Positions 38,473 to 49,771 are shown, counted from the first letter of the stretch. The stretch is DNA of 64,000 nucleotides from Caldicellulosiruptor obsidiansis OB47 (GCF_000145215.1 NC_014392.1:1496001-1560000); one strand, 5' to 3'. A program made the numbers and translations. The notes: generated from the sequence alone by a model not told the origin.

Positions 38473-39485
38473 CTTTTATCACTGCTCCCTTTGAGCCTAA
38501 ACTTTATCTTTGCTATGTGATTTATGGCTTTTTGAGTTGCAACTCTTCCTCGCGCAGTTTTTACTAGAAAGCCTTCTTGAATCAAATAAGGCTCATATAT
38601 ATCTTCAATTGTCCCTTCATCTTCTCCAATGGCAGCTGCAATTGTAGAAAGTCCAACAGGTCCTCCGCCAAACTTGTAAACTATTGCTTCTAAGATGTTT
38701 CTGTCCACAAGGTCAAGTCCATACTCGTCCACCTCAAACATCTCAAGTCCATTCTTGGCAACCTCGTATGTTATACTTCCTGTGTGCTTTACCGTGGCAT
38801 AATCTCTAAGTCTTCTAAGTAGCCTGTTTGCAACCCTCGGAGTTCCTCTTGAGCGCTTTGCAATCTCTATGCATGCTTCTTTTTCTATATCGCACTTTAA
38901 AATGCTGGCAGACCTCATAACAATCTGGCTCAGCTCTTCAACTGTGTAATAGTCAAGTCTTTCTATTATTCCAAACCTGTCTCTCAGCGGTGATGACAAA
39001 AGACCTGCCCTTGTTGTTGCTCCAATGAGTGTAAAAGGTGGCAAAGTCAATCTTATGGTCTTTGCAGACGGACCTTTGCCAATCACAATATCAACCTTTT
39101 TGTCTTCCATTGCAGGATATAAAACCTCTTCGATTGTCCTGTTCAATCTGTGAATTTCATCAATGAATAGAATATTATTTTCACCAATATTTGTAAGAAT
39201 GGCAACCAGGTCGCCTGCTCTTTCTATTGCAGGGCCAGATGTTACTTTTATATCAACTCCCATCTCATTTGCAATGATGTTTGCCAAAGTCGTTTTTCCA
39301 AGACCAGGCGGACCATATAAGAGTACATGGTCAAGAGGTTCTTTTCTTTTTTTGGCAGCTTCAATAAAAATTTTTATTTTTTCTTTCACTTTTTGCTGAC
39401 CTATATAATCTTCAAGTGTCTTTGGTCGAAGTGTTTCCTCATGAACATCTTCAACAGAAAATTTATTGTCAAGCAGTCTTTCCAT
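38469..39485 (-). CDS. ruvB: Holliday junction branch migration ATPase RuvB
   Basis: RuvB is the hexameric motor that moves Holliday junctions with RuvA. The 338-residue protein has Walker [15 protein letters not shown], Walker [13 protein letters not shown], sensor [21 protein letters not shown] and a winged-helix end ([26 protein letters not shown]). It follows ruvA by 31 bases. Confidence 0.98.
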   Translation of the reverse strand: MERLLDNKFSVEDVHEETLRPKTLEDYIGQQKVKEKIKIFIEAAKKRKEPLDHVLLYGPPGLGKTTLANIIANEMGVDIKVTSGPAIERAGDLVAILTNIGENNILFIDEIHRLNRTIEEVLYPAMEDKKVDIVIGKGPSAKTIRLTLPPFTLIGATTRAGLLSSPLRDRFGIIERLDYYTVEELSQIVMRSASILKCDIEKEACIEIAKRSRGTPRVANRLLRRLRDYATVKHTGSITYEVAKNGLEMFEVDEYGLDLVDRNILEAIVYKFGGGPVGLSTIAAAIGEDEGTIEDIYEPYLIQEGFLVKTARGRVATQKAINHIAKIKFRLKGSSDKR

Positions 39486-39516
39486 TTTATTTCATTCCTC
39501 TTTGAATTGTTTTTTC

Positions 39517-40110
39517 TCAAATCTTTGATAACTTTTTCAAAGCAAGTTTTATTCCATCTTCCAAAGAAAGTTCAGAAAAATCTCCGGATGAAAGAACCTG
39601 GTTGACTTCATCAATGTCATACCCCAAGGATAAAAGTGCTAAAGATATTTCTTCAAGTTTTTCGTAAGTTTTTTCTTCTTTACCTGTAGTGGCAGCCACT
39701 TTAAACTCTTTTTTGAGTGTCTCTTTGAGCTCAAGAATTATCCTGCTTGCAGTTTTTTTCCCAATTCCTTTTACCTTCTCAAGTCTTGCCACATTTCCTT
39801 TTGCAATCTCAACAATAAGCTCTTGAAAGTCTATTGAGGAAAGAATCTGAAGAGCTAATTTGCTACCAACACCAGTTACCTTCTGAAGCTTTAAAAAAAG
39901 TTCTCTTTCCTCTCTTGTCAAAAAACCATAACATTCAAGCTCTGATAAATTTTCATTAAACTTTAGGCTAACATACACTCTCTTTTCTTTGCCTAAAAAT
40001 TCAGAAAATTTTGCGCCATTACAATGTATTTTTATGTATAAATTGTTATAATTGAGGATAATATAGTTACTAAATACCTCTTGGATGGTTCCCATAATAG
40101 AATCTATCAT
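39517..40110 (-). CDS. ruvA: Holliday junction DNA helicase subunit RuvA
   Basis: RuvA binds four-way junctions. The 197-residue product has an N-terminal OB fold and two helix-hairpin-helix motifs, KVTGVGSKLALQIL and KVKGIGKKTASRIILELK. The C-terminal domain III contacts RuvB. The start overlaps the ruvC stop by 4 bases, giving tight ruvC-ruvA-ruvB coupling. Confidence 0.97.
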   Translation of the reverse strand: MIDSIMGTIQEVFSNYIILNYNNLYIKIHCNGAKFSEFLGKEKRVYVSLKFNENLSELECYGFLTREERELFLKLQKVTGVGSKLALQILSSIDFQELIVEIAKGNVARLEKVKGIGKKTASRIILELKETLKKEFKVAATTGKEEKTYEKLEEISLALLSLGYDIDEVNQVLSSGDFSELSLEDGIKLALKKLSKI

Positions 40111-40607
40111 ATTTCATCCTCCTGATAAAGTACCGAAGAGCTTGACAGTATATGACACATTGCAACAGCCAAAGCATCTGCAACATCATCTGGTTTTGGA
40201 ATTTCAGATAATCCCAACAAACTTTTGACCATTTTCTGTATTTGAGTTTTATCTGCTCTACCATATCCAGTTATCGATTGTTTTACCTGAAGAGGAGTAT
40301 ATTCATAAACGCTCAGGTTATTCTGAATACATGTGAGAATAATAACACCTCTTGCTTCACCAATTGTAATGGCAGTTTTGGAGTTTTTGTTGAAAAAAAG
40401 TTCTTCAATTGCAACAACATCAGGCTGATACAGCGAAATTATGCTGCAAAGTTCAGTATAAAGATGTAAAAATCTCATTGACTTTTTGAAACTGCTCGAA
40501 GTTTCTATTTTTCCATAGTCGATTACTTTAAACTCTGAGCCATTTTTAGACTCTATAATTCCATAACCAGTCAGCGCAATTCCAGGGTCAATACCAAGTA
40601 CTCGCAA
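40107..40607 (-). CDS. ruvC: Holliday junction resolvase RuvC
   Basis: RuvC cuts Holliday junctions. The 166-residue protein has the RNase H-like acidic residues: Asp7 in GIDPGIALTGYG, the Glu in VAIEELFF and the C-terminal PDDVADALAVAMCH. Many Firmicutes lack RuvC and use RecU instead, but Clostridia commonly keep it. It is the first gene of ruvCAB-queH. Confidence 0.97.
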   Translation of the reverse strand: MRVLGIDPGIALTGYGIIESKNGSEFKVIDYGKIETSSSFKKSMRFLHLYTELCSIISLYQPDVVAIEELFFNKNSKTAITIGEARGVIILTCIQNNLSVYEYTPLQVKQSITGYGRADKTQIQKMVKSLLGLSEIPKPDDVADALAVAMCHILSSSSVLYQEDEI

Positions 40608-40710
40608 TTTCTCAAATCCCTTCTTTGATATTTCTAATCTTTAATTTCTACAAACATTGATTCTTTATTCATTTTAGCACAATTTAAATTTTTTATCCAC
40701 AAAATATTGC

Positions 40711-40739
40711 TTGCATTTTTATTCTTTATAATTTATAAT
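40711..40739 (+). promoter_or_regulatory. Promoter of the GNAT gene
   Basis: TTGCAT (40711-40716), a 17-base spacer and TATAAT (40734-40739) precede the GNAT start by 23 bases. Confidence 0.7.
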
Positions 40740-40762
40740 TATGCATTGAAGGAGGAAGATAT

Positions 40763-41248
40763 ATGATGGAATTTGTTGTTCGAAGAGCAACCTATGATGA
40801 TATCAAAGCTATAAAAGAAATAACAAAAGAGGCATTTACAAAGTATTGTGAGCTTGCAGGTATTGACCCTGCCAAAAATCCAGCTGTAAACGAAACAGAA
40901 GAGGATATAAAAAGGGATATTGAAACAAAAGAGGTTTATGTTGCTTTTATGGACGGAATAATTGTGGGCACTATTAGAGTAGAGATATTCCCTGATAAAA
41001 CGGCGTATATAAGCAGATTTGGAGTAAGACTCAACTATCAAAACAACGGTGTTGGAAAAGCCTTAATGAAAGTAGTAGATGAGAGATTAAAAGAGCTTGG
41101 GGTCAAAAAGGTTTATCTTCACACCGCATCTAAGGTGAGAGATTTGGTTCGATTCTACTATGCAAGAGGTTTTTATATTGTATCAACGTCAAACGAAAAC
41201 GGGTATATTAGAGCACTTTTGTGTAAAGAGTATGATGAAGAAAATTAA
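40763..41248 (+). CDS. GNAT-family N-acetyltransferase
   Basis: The 161-residue protein fits the GCN5-like fold: RRATYDDIKAIKEI at the start, VYVAFMDGIIVGTIRV, then SRFGVRLNYQNNGVGKALMK, which holds the acetyl-CoA loop (QNNGVGKAL), and VYLHTASKVRDLVRFYYARGF. The substrate is unknown. The ribosome site GGAGGA precedes two adjacent ATG codons, so the start could be 40763 or 40766. It is a single-gene unit with its own promoter and terminator. Confidence 0.88.
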   Translation: MMEFVVRRATYDDIKAIKEITKEAFTKYCELAGIDPAKNPAVNETEEDIKRDIETKEVYVAFMDGIIVGTIRVEIFPDKTAYISRFGVRLNYQNNGVGKALMKVVDERLKELGVKKVYLHTASKVRDLVRFYYARGFYIVSTSNENGYIRALLCKEYDEEN

Positions 41249-41313
41249 AGGGCTTTGCAAGGATTATTGTAACATGCCAATCTTGAGCCTTTTCTGCATG
41301 CAAAGCTCTTTTT
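41249..41313 (+). terminator. Terminator after the GNAT gene
   Basis: AGGGCTTTGC (41249-41258) pairs with GCAAAGCTCT (41300-41309) with one G-U pair, and TTTTTG follows. The loop is long (41 bases). Confidence 0.7.
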
Positions 41314-41341
41314 GATTTTTATTTTATTTTTATTGTAAAAA

Positions 41342-42658
41342 TTACCTATAAAACCCTTCTGGCAGCCATTCTTTTTCAGCTTCAAACATCTCATCAACCA
41401 TCTGACGTATCTGGTCCAAATCCAAAACAGCACTTGTGAGAGGATCCATCATAATCGCATGATAAACTGCCTCCCTATCACCTGTCAAAGCTGCAATCAC
41501 AGCAAGCTCTTGAACATTTATATTTGTTCTGTTCAAAGCTGCAAGCTGTGGTGGAAGATCCCCTACATAAGTTGGCTGAATACCATTTCTGTCAACCAAA
41601 CATGGTACTTCTACGCAGCATCCTTCAGGTAAATTTGTTATCAAACCCTTATTCTCAACATTACCATTTATTACGCTTGGCGTATTTGTCTCTATTGAAT
41701 GGATGATAGTTGCACAGTATTCGCTACTTCTTTTAGGGTCGATGTAGTCTGCCTCTGCCATTTTCTTCAGGTCTTCAAGTAAAGTTTTCGCAGCATCTAA
41801 GCAGCAATGCAAATACATGCCATTGTAATGTTCTTTGTGCCATGAATGGGTTTTATGGATTCTATTTATCCAATCGTCACTCTTTCTAAAATAGGGAACA
41901 TATTCAGACATGTGAAAACTTGACTCAGTTACATAATATCCAAAATGCTTTAATATCTCGAATTTTGTAACATCCTGGGTATAAATCTCGGGGTCATTTG
42001 CTTTTTCTCTTATAAGAGAATATGCATCTTTCCCATTCCACTCAAATTTTAAAAACCATGCCATGTGGTTTATACCTGCACATAAGTATGAAATCTCTTC
42101 CATCTTTGCCCCAATAATCTTTGCTAAAAATTCTGCAGTTCCTTGAACACTATGACAAAGCCCTACATTTTTTATATTCGTAGCCTTATTTAATGCCCAG
42201 CAATTCATTGCCATTGGATTTACATAGTTAAGAAGAAGAGCATCTGGACACAGCTCTTCCATGTCCTTTGCAATGTCAAGCAAAACCGGTATTGTTCTAA
42301 GAGCCCTGAAAACTCCCCCTGGACCTATTGTATCACCAACTGCCTGTTTTACACCGTATTTTAGAGGAATGTAAATGTCATATTCGTAAGGTTTTAAACC
42401 TCCAACTTGTATTGTGACAATCACATATTTTGCACCTTTTAGAGCTTCTTTTCTATCAGTTGTGGCTTCAAGCCGGGTAGAATACTTTTCCTGATCAATG
42501 AGTTTTTGCAAAGCTTTTCTCATAAATTCAAGTCTTATACTGTCAATGTCCATAAGCGCTATTGTACAGTCTCTTAACTCTGGGTACGACAAAATGTCTC
42601 TTACCAGGTTTCTTGTAAAAACTCCACTTCCTGCACCTATGATAGCTATTTTGAGCAT
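41342..42658 (-). CDS. Glycoside hydrolase family 4, alpha-galactosidase/glucosidase type
   Basis: GH4 enzymes cleave glycosides by an oxidation-elimination route needing NAD+, Mn2+ and a reduced thiol. The NAD site is KIAIIGAGSGVFTRNLVRD. The metal-binding cysteine is Cys168 in GLCHSVQGT, a CHSVQGT motif typical of MelA alpha-galactosidases. I chose the ATG at 42658, 8 bases after GGAG (438 residues), over an ATG six codons upstream. It lies downstream of the GH51 gene behind a terminator, so it is probably a separate unit. Alpha-galactosidase is the best guess. Confidence 0.88.
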   Translation of the reverse strand: MLKIAIIGAGSGVFTRNLVRDILSYPELRDCTIALMDIDSIRLEFMRKALQKLIDQEKYSTRLEATTDRKEALKGAKYVIVTIQVGGLKPYEYDIYIPLKYGVKQAVGDTIGPGGVFRALRTIPVLLDIAKDMEELCPDALLLNYVNPMAMNCWALNKATNIKNVGLCHSVQGTAEFLAKIIGAKMEEISYLCAGINHMAWFLKFEWNGKDAYSLIREKANDPEIYTQDVTKFEILKHFGYYVTESSFHMSEYVPYFRKSDDWINRIHKTHSWHKEHYNGMYLHCCLDAAKTLLEDLKKMAEADYIDPKRSSEYCATIIHSIETNTPSVINGNVENKGLITNLPEGCCVEVPCLVDRNGIQPTYVGDLPPQLAALNRTNINVQELAVIAALTGDREAVYHAIMMDPLTSAVLDLDQIRQMVDEMFEAEKEWLPEGFYR

Positions 42659-42760
42659 ACCCTCATCTCCTTCCATATGAATATATATTTTATTTTAACC
42701 TTTTGGCTGCTGTATTTAAACTTATAATTTTGAAACTTATATTAGATTTTATAAAACAAA

Positions 42761-42805
42761 CAAGACAGCTTCTTAAAATTTTATACTCTTTAAGAAGCTG
42801 TCTTG
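42761..42805 (-). terminator. Terminator after the GH51 gene
   Basis: CAAGACAGCTTCTTAAA (42761-42777) and TTTAAGAAGCTGTCTTG (42789-42805) are perfect 17-base arms with an 11-base loop, followed on the minus strand by TTTGTTTTAT. Confidence 0.88.
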
Positions 42806-42822
42806 CCTGCTAAGCAATACAA

Positions 42823-44817
<1,995 letters not shown>

Positions 44818-45732
44818 ATGAAACAAATAGACAATCTCAAAGAAGCAAAAATTCTCTTTGAAGCTTTATCATCTGATGCAAGATTAGAGATTATAAACCT
44901 TCTAAGCAAACATCGCGAAATGAATATGAACGAAATTGCACAGAAATTGGGGCTCACAAATGGCGCGGTTACTCAACACATGAAAAAGCTAATTGCTGCT
45001 GGGATTGTTACAATCAGTGCAGCTGCAGGAAAACATGGCAATCAAAAGATTTGCCGTCTTGTTGAAGACAAGATAATTATTAACATTGTCACAAAGCATC
45101 CTCAAAAATTATATGAGTGCGAAATCAAAGTCGGTAATTATTCTATCTTTGAGGTTTATCCAACCTGCGGACTTGCTACAAAAGACAAGTTAATCGGAGA
45201 GGTGGATGACCCCAAATACTTTGCTCATCCTGAACATGTTAACTGTGATATTATCTGGTTTACAAAGGGTTATGTAGAATATATAATCCCCAATTTTCTG
45301 CGTCAAAATCAAAAAGCTGTTGAAATTCAGATTTCATTTGAAATTTCTTCAGAAGCCCCGGGTGTTAGTGAAAACTGGCCTTCAGATATATACTTTTACT
45401 TAAATGGAGTTGAGCTTGGTTACTGGACAAGCCCAGGGGATTTTGGAGGAGAGACTAAAGGAATCTTTACACCTGACTGGTGGTTTCCTAACTGGAACCA
45501 ATATGGGCTCTTAAAACTTCTTTCAGTTTCAGAAGATGGGACATATATAGACGGATTTAAAATTTCTAATGTCACTATAAAAGATATTGATATTGAGTCC
45601 AAAAATGAAATAAGGTTCAGAGTTGCTGTACCTGATCACGCAAAGAACATTGGAGGAGTTACTCTTTTTGGAAGAAATTTTGGAAACTACGACCAGGATA
45701 TAAAGTTCCGAATATTTTATGAGGAAGTATAA
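44818..45732 (+). CDS. ArsR-type transcriptional regulator with a large C-terminal beta domain
   Basis: Residues 8-85 form a winged helix of the ArsR type (LFEALSSDARLEIINLLSKH, MNEIAQKLGLTNGAVTQHMKKL). The remaining 215 residues are rich in aromatic beta strands (GVELGYWTSPGDFGG, TPDWWFPNWNQYG, FGRNFGNYDQDI) and look like a jelly-roll, possibly a carbohydrate sensor. ArsR regulators are normally near 100 residues, so this is an unusual fusion. It diverges from the arabinofuranosidase gene, which suggests control of arabinoside use; that is inference. Confidence 0.82.
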   Translation: MKQIDNLKEAKILFEALSSDARLEIINLLSKHREMNMNEIAQKLGLTNGAVTQHMKKLIAAGIVTISAAAGKHGNQKICRLVEDKIIINIVTKHPQKLYECEIKVGNYSIFEVYPTCGLATKDKLIGEVDDPKYFAHPEHVNCDIIWFTKGYVEYIIPNFLRQNQKAVEIQISFEISSEAPGVSENWPSDIYFYLNGVELGYWTSPGDFGGETKGIFTPDWWFPNWNQYGLLKLLSVSEDGTYIDGFKISNVTIKDIDIESKNEIRFRVAVPDHAKNIGGVTLFGRNFGNYDQDIKFRIFYEEV

Positions 45733-45734
45733 AA

Positions 45735-45761
45735 CAAAAGAGGGGATTTTCCCCTCTTTTG
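45735..45761. terminator. Terminator between the ArsR-type gene and the coiled-coil gene
   Basis: CAAAAGAGGGG (45735-45745) and CCCCTCTTTTG (45751-45761) are perfect 11-base arms with a 5-base loop. The genes converge here; T-runs are short, so efficiency is uncertain. Confidence 0.75.
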
Positions 45762-45794
45762 AACTTTCATGTTTTTAATTACTTTCTATGTAAA

Positions 45795-46310
45795 CTATGA
45801 AGCTCTTACAACTTTTTTCAAAAACCGAATATCAATTTCATGCTCAACTGAGATGTCACGTAAATATTCAAACCCTTCTTTCAATCTTCCGGTCTGCTGC
45901 TCTAAATTGTCAAATCTCTTGTACACCTCATCTCTGAACATAATCATCTCTGTTCGAAATTCTGTCAAGAATGCAACCTGGTCATATACAGCATTCATTC
46001 TTCTTGTCAGTTCTTTGTTACTTTCTTTTAATATAACAATATCTTGTTTAATAACCAGAACATCTTGCTCAAGCTTTGCAACTCTTTGCTCCACTATATC
46101 AAGTCTTTGCTCAACCATATCAAGCCTTTGCTCAACCTTGTCAAGCCTTTGCTCAACCTTGTCAAGCCTTTGCTCAACTTTGTCAAGTCTCTGCTCAACT
46201 TTGTCAAGTCTTTGTTCAATCTTATTTAATCTTTCCTCGATAACTTCAAGTCTCCCATTAATCTTTTCAAGATTCGTAACTATAGCTTGTAAAACATCAT
46301 TTTCTGGCAT
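45795..46310 (-). CDS. Heptad-repeat coiled-coil protein of unknown function
   Basis: The 171-residue protein is a long coiled coil. Residues 31-78 are near-perfect seven-residue repeats of VEQRLDK, followed by a less regular coil (KQDIVILKESNKELTRRM) and a C-terminal region with ISVEHEIDIRFLKKVV. No enzyme motif, signal or membrane segment is seen. It may be a scaffold or trimeric stalk-like protein. Repeat number is likely to vary between strains because the DNA repeats are nearly identical. Confidence 0.75.
   Translation of the reverse strand: MPENDVLQAIVTNLEKINGRLEVIEERLNKIEQRLDKVEQRLDKVEQRLDKVEQRLDKVEQRLDMVEQRLDIVEQRVAKLEQDVLVIKQDIVILKESNKELTRRMNAVYDQVAFLTEFRTEMIMFRDEVYKRFDNLEQQTGRLKEGFEYLRDISVEHEIDIRFLKKVVRAS
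46077..46220 (-). repeat. 21-base tandem repeats encoding heptads
   Basis: About seven 21-base units of the form TCAAGCCTTTGCTCAACCTTG (read with up to 3 changes per unit) encode VEQRLDK heptads in the coiled-coil gene. Units are in frame, so copy changes would keep the reading frame. Confidence 0.85.
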
Positions 46311-46380
46311 TTTTGCCTCCTGAGTTTTAAAATTTTATAGTAAGATTATATCACATTTTTTCTAACAATTTTCTTGTATT

Positions 46381-47046
46381 TTACTCCATATCTTTCATAG
46401 CCTGGATCTGGTCTCTTGCAAGTTCAAGAATGTGAGGATTGTTTCGAGCTTCTTTGCTTGATATAAGCCTTGAAAACCATTTTCTTGCCTCGTCAATTTC
46501 ACCTACTCGTCTCGAAAGCTCACCTATCAAATACATAACAGTAGCCATATCTATTTCCTCAGTGGAGCCTTCCTCATGTTCAAATGCATCCTTATATGTT
46601 TGAAGAGCAAGTTTTTGAAATTCAAGTTCCTTCTCCTTATCTTGACTTAACCTGTAGAGCCATGAAATTCTTAGTAAAATTCCTGCAACCTCATATTTGT
46701 TGACTTTTCTCTTAGATGTTGCTGTAATCAAAGCTAACTTGTACAATGTAATGGCATCATCTACAGTCCTTTCAAATGGAATTTCTCTTTTTACCCACTT
46801 TGAAGAAACTTTTTCTTTTAATGATTCTATATCCCATTTTGTAAGTTTTCCAAAATTTTTACTAAGTGCTGCATAACCACATCCCCCGCAAACAATAACA
46901 TCATACAAAAGAGGATTAACGCCCTTGTAGTAAACACAAAGGTCAGTATCCCTATCTTCTACATAAATTGCTGAACTTTTTACAAACGGTGCTTTGATTG
47001 GGCTGCCACATACAGGACACTCTAATGTCTTTTCATAAACGTCCAT
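46381..47046 (-). CDS. DUF2225 protein
   Basis: The 221-residue protein has an N-terminal zinc-binding part (LECPVCGSPIKAPFVKSSAI, and VCGGCGYAALSKNF, Cys10, Cys13, Cys53, Cys56) and a helical TPR-like remainder (about 85-221). This matches DUF2225, found in many Firmicutes with unknown function. It starts 18 bases after the VanW gene and is the last gene of the long minus-strand block. Confidence 0.82.
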   Translation of the reverse strand: MDVYEKTLECPVCGSPIKAPFVKSSAIYVEDRDTDLCVYYKGVNPLLYDVIVCGGCGYAALSKNFGKLTKWDIESLKEKVSSKWVKREIPFERTVDDAITLYKLALITATSKRKVNKYEVAGILLRISWLYRLSQDKEKELEFQKLALQTYKDAFEHEEGSTEEIDMATVMYLIGELSRRVGEIDEARKWFSRLISSKEARNNPHILELARDQIQAMKDME

Positions 47047-47064
47047 TTTTCTTATCCTCTCCCC

Positions 47065-48441
47065 TTACTCATAAACAGATGAAGAGACAGTCTCTTTCGG
47101 TTTTGTTCCAACCAGTATCACAGCATTTACAGGTTTATAATAGTCATAAGACAAAAACTTCTTTTCTATTAACTTGCCATCTTTATAAACAAGCATATAT
47201 GTCTTTACCTTCAAGCCATTCTGAGGTTTATTGGAAAGCTTTTTTACTCCTTGAGGAAGTGTTGGATCATTTTTGTAGACTTTTTTATAAGGTACCTTTT
47301 CAATTATTTCCGATTCGAATTTTACAATTTCAGCCTTATGATTGTTTTTGCCATAGAGGTTGACTGTCACAGTATTTTTGGAAGTATAACTTTCAACATA
47401 GATAGGCGCATCTGTAGTGTTCCTGAATTTAAAATCTATTGAACCTGAAGCAATTGTTGCATCTCTGCCAGGTGGCACATACGAAATCAGAGCTGAATGT
47501 GGTACTCTTTCCACAACCTTCAGCTGAGCCATCAAAACAGCATTGTACAAAGTTGTTGCTATTTGACAAAGCCCGCCACCGACACCGTCTACAAACTCAT
47601 TATTGACTATTACTTTTGCAATTTTGAAACCATTCTCAACTGTTACAGGTCCAATTGCCTTTGACAACGAAAATATTTCGCCCGGCATTAATAATTTACC
47701 ATTTATCTTTTGTGCAGCCACCCTTATATTTTCGCTTCTTGCAACATTCGAACTATCAAACTTAGTGGTAAATGATCCTATTATTTCCTTTACCTTCGAA
47801 AGCTCACTTGCTGTGATCCGCGGAACTATTTCTAAAAACTTTGCATAAATCTTGCCTTCTTGCTTGTTTTTAATCATATCTTTTAATTTACTCAAAAGAT
47901 AGCCATAATCAAGTTTTTTCCCTATTCTCTCTGGAGTTATAACAAACTGGTCTCCTACTTTTTTGATACTTGCATTAACAGGCGATTGATAGTGTGTGTT
48001 GAAAAGCCCATCTACAAACTTTTTAAGTTTATCTGGGTCATACTCAAAATTAAGTCTTATTATAACTGGATTTTCATAAACCTTTTTTATCTCTTTAAAC
48101 CGTGTTGCAAGGTTACCCTTTCTGCCAATTGAATATGCCTTTTCTACTGCCTTGTCTATATCCATCTTTACTCCAAGTGAAGAATATTCAAGAAAATAGC
48201 TTTTGTCTTCAACTATAACTTCAATTTTTTTGTTCTGCAGTGGCTCAAAATAGGTCTTTTTTAAAAGCTCAAAAGCCTCTTCTGTGGTAAGTCCACCCAA
48301 ATGAACACCCTCAACGTAAACACCCTTATAAATCCTATCTGTGTCAAGAACTTTTGTAACATTGTTATAAAGACTATATCCCAAAACTGTGCTTGCTATC
48401 AAAAGTATTACTATAATCCCAATTAATATATACCTTCTCAC
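47065..48441 (-). CDS. VanW-family cell-surface protein with G5-like end
   Basis: The 458-residue protein starts at a GTG and has one N-terminal membrane segment (about 4-22). A peptidoglycan-binding-like repeat region (about 40-220) is followed by the VanW domain (about 230-365; MPGEIFSLSKAIGPVTVENGF, GGGLCQIATTLYNAVL). A G5-like domain (about 380-450) ends it. VanW is named from vancomycin clusters, but its function is unknown and resistance should not be assumed. The gene directly follows the oxidoreductase gamma gene (8 bases), an odd partner. Confidence 0.88.
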   Translation of the reverse strand: MRRYILIGIIVILLIASTVLGYSLYNNVTKVLDTDRIYKGVYVEGVHLGGLTTEEAFELLKKTYFEPLQNKKIEVIVEDKSYFLEYSSLGVKMDIDKAVEKAYSIGRKGNLATRFKEIKKVYENPVIIRLNFEYDPDKLKKFVDGLFNTHYQSPVNASIKKVGDQFVITPERIGKKLDYGYLLSKLKDMIKNKQEGKIYAKFLEIVPRITASELSKVKEIIGSFTTKFDSSNVARSENIRVAAQKINGKLLMPGEIFSLSKAIGPVTVENGFKIAKVIVNNEFVDGVGGGLCQIATTLYNAVLMAQLKVVERVPHSALISYVPPGRDATIASGSIDFKFRNTTDAPIYVESYTSKNTVTVNLYGKNNHKAEIVKFESEIIEKVPYKKVYKNDPTLPQGVKKLSNKPQNGLKVKTYMLVYKDGKLIEKKFLSYDYYKPVNAVILVGTKPKETVSSSVYE

Positions 48442-48449
48442 CCCAAATT

Positions 48450-48995
48450 TTACCCCCGTCCAGCAATTGCTTCAAAGCCCTTTTCAAGAGCTAAACAGTT
48501 TAAATTATAAACTTCCTCTGTTTTTGAAAACTCTCTCAATACATCTTTTGCCTCATCAAATGGAAAATTCTGCTTTATTGCCAAATATGCGCCAAACATT
48601 ACGATGTTTGTAACTCTAACATTTCCTACACTTGAAGCAATCTCAGTTGCCGGAATATAATGAACATTTACATCTTTTCTATTTGCACAGATATCCACAA
48701 GAGAACTATTTACAAGTAAAAGCCCACTTCTCTTTATTGCAGGTTCAAATTTTTCAAGCGATGGTTTATTTAAAACAAATAATGTATCGGGATTAAACAC
48801 AACAGGAGAACCAATCATATCACTTGAAATTATAACACTGCAGTTTGCTGTTCCACCCCTCATTTCAGGTCCGTACGATGGGAGCCATGACACATTAAAC
48901 CCCTTTTTCATTCCAAGATGGGCAAATACCTGGCCTAAAAAAAGAACACCCTGACCACCAAATCCTGCAATTAAAATCTCCTCTGTCATCTTCAA
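48450..48995 (-). CDS. 2-oxoacid:ferredoxin oxidoreductase, gamma subunit
   Basis: The 181-residue protein has the gamma-subunit signature LIAGFGGQGVLFLGQVFA and SYGPEMRGGTANCSVIISS. With the alpha, beta and delta subunits it oxidatively decarboxylates 2-oxoacids to acyl-CoA and reduces ferredoxin. The start overlaps the beta stop by 4 bases. It is of the VorA/KorC kind; the substrate (branched-chain oxoacids or 2-oxoglutarate) cannot be settled by eye. Confidence 0.92.
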   Translation of the reverse strand: MKMTEEILIAGFGGQGVLFLGQVFAHLGMKKGFNVSWLPSYGPEMRGGTANCSVIISSDMIGSPVVFNPDTLFVLNKPSLEKFEPAIKRSGLLLVNSSLVDICANRKDVNVHYIPATEIASSVGNVRVTNIVMFGAYLAIKQNFPFDEAKDVLREFSKTEEVYNLNCLALEKGFEAIAGRG

Positions 48996-49741
48996 ATTCC
49001 CCTGCCTTTATCCTTGAAAATTCCTAAACTGTAGTATTTTAGTACCTCATTTTCTATTCTCTTCATACTCTCACAAGGCGAAAGCCCCCAGTTTGTAGGG
49101 CAGTTTGAGAGCACTTCTATAATAGAAAAGCCTTCATTGTTCATCTGAACTTCAAAAGCTCTTTTTATCGCTTTTTTCGTAAACTCAATATTCTTCAAAT
49201 TATGTATTGAAGTTCTTGCAACAAAGGCAACACCATCAAGTGGCACAAGCATTTCACAAAGTTTTATATGATAACCTTGTACTTTTGGGTCACGTCCATA
49301 TGGAGATGAAACTGTCACCTGTCCAGGAATTGTTGTCGGAGCCATCTGACCACCTGTCATAGCATAAACTCCGTTGTTGACAAATATAGCTGTAAAATTT
49401 TCCCCCCGGGTTGCTGCATGTATGACCTCAGATGTTCCAATGGCTGCAATGTCCCCGTCGCCTTGATATGAAAACACAAGAGCGTCTGGAATACTCCTTT
49501 TTACACCAGTTGCAGCGGCTGTGGCTCTCCCATGAGCTGCTGCCACAAAGTCAAAATTAAAATAGTCATATATAAAAACTGCACAGCCAACAGGTGCAAC
49601 ACCTATTATTTTATTCTCTTTGTAATCCTCGTCAATAACCTCAGCAATCAATCTGTGAATGATTCCGTGACCGCACCCTGGGCAATAATGCATACTTTCT
49701 TTTGTCAAACACTCTGGTCTTTTGAACCCCATCCTAATCAT
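48992..49741 (-). CDS. 2-oxoacid:ferredoxin oxidoreductase, beta subunit (thiamine diphosphate binding)
   Basis: This 249-residue subunit binds thiamine diphosphate through YQGDGDIAAIG and the downstream IFVNNGVYAMTGGQ. CPGCGHGIIHRL near the N-terminus helps bind a cluster or cofactor. It follows the alpha gene by 30 bases. The set of delta-alpha-beta-gamma is complete in this operon. Confidence 0.93.
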   Translation of the reverse strand: MIRMGFKRPECLTKESMHYCPGCGHGIIHRLIAEVIDEDYKENKIIGVAPVGCAVFIYDYFNFDFVAAAHGRATAAATGVKRSIPDALVFSYQGDGDIAAIGTSEVIHAATRGENFTAIFVNNGVYAMTGGQMAPTTIPGQVTVSSPYGRDPKVQGYHIKLCEMLVPLDGVAFVARTSIHNLKNIEFTKKAIKRAFEVQMNNEGFSIIEVLSNCPTNWGLSPCESMKRIENEVLKYYSLGIFKDKGRGI

Positions 49742-49771
49742 CTTCCTCTCAAATTTGGTGTAATCTACTAC

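Noticed and set aside
46077-46220. Regular repeats that could suggest a CRISPR array
   Set aside because: The 21-base units are directly adjacent with no unique spacers and stay in frame as heptads.
45769-46323. Long plus-strand frame opposite the coiled-coil gene (184 codons, Ser/Leu-rich)
   Set aside because: It is the antisense reading of the 21-base repeats, low in complexity, with no ribosome site. The minus frame gives a sensible coiled coil.
47065-48441. Vancomycin resistance locus because of VanW
   Set aside because: VanW-domain proteins are common in Firmicutes without resistance, and no vanHAX genes are present.
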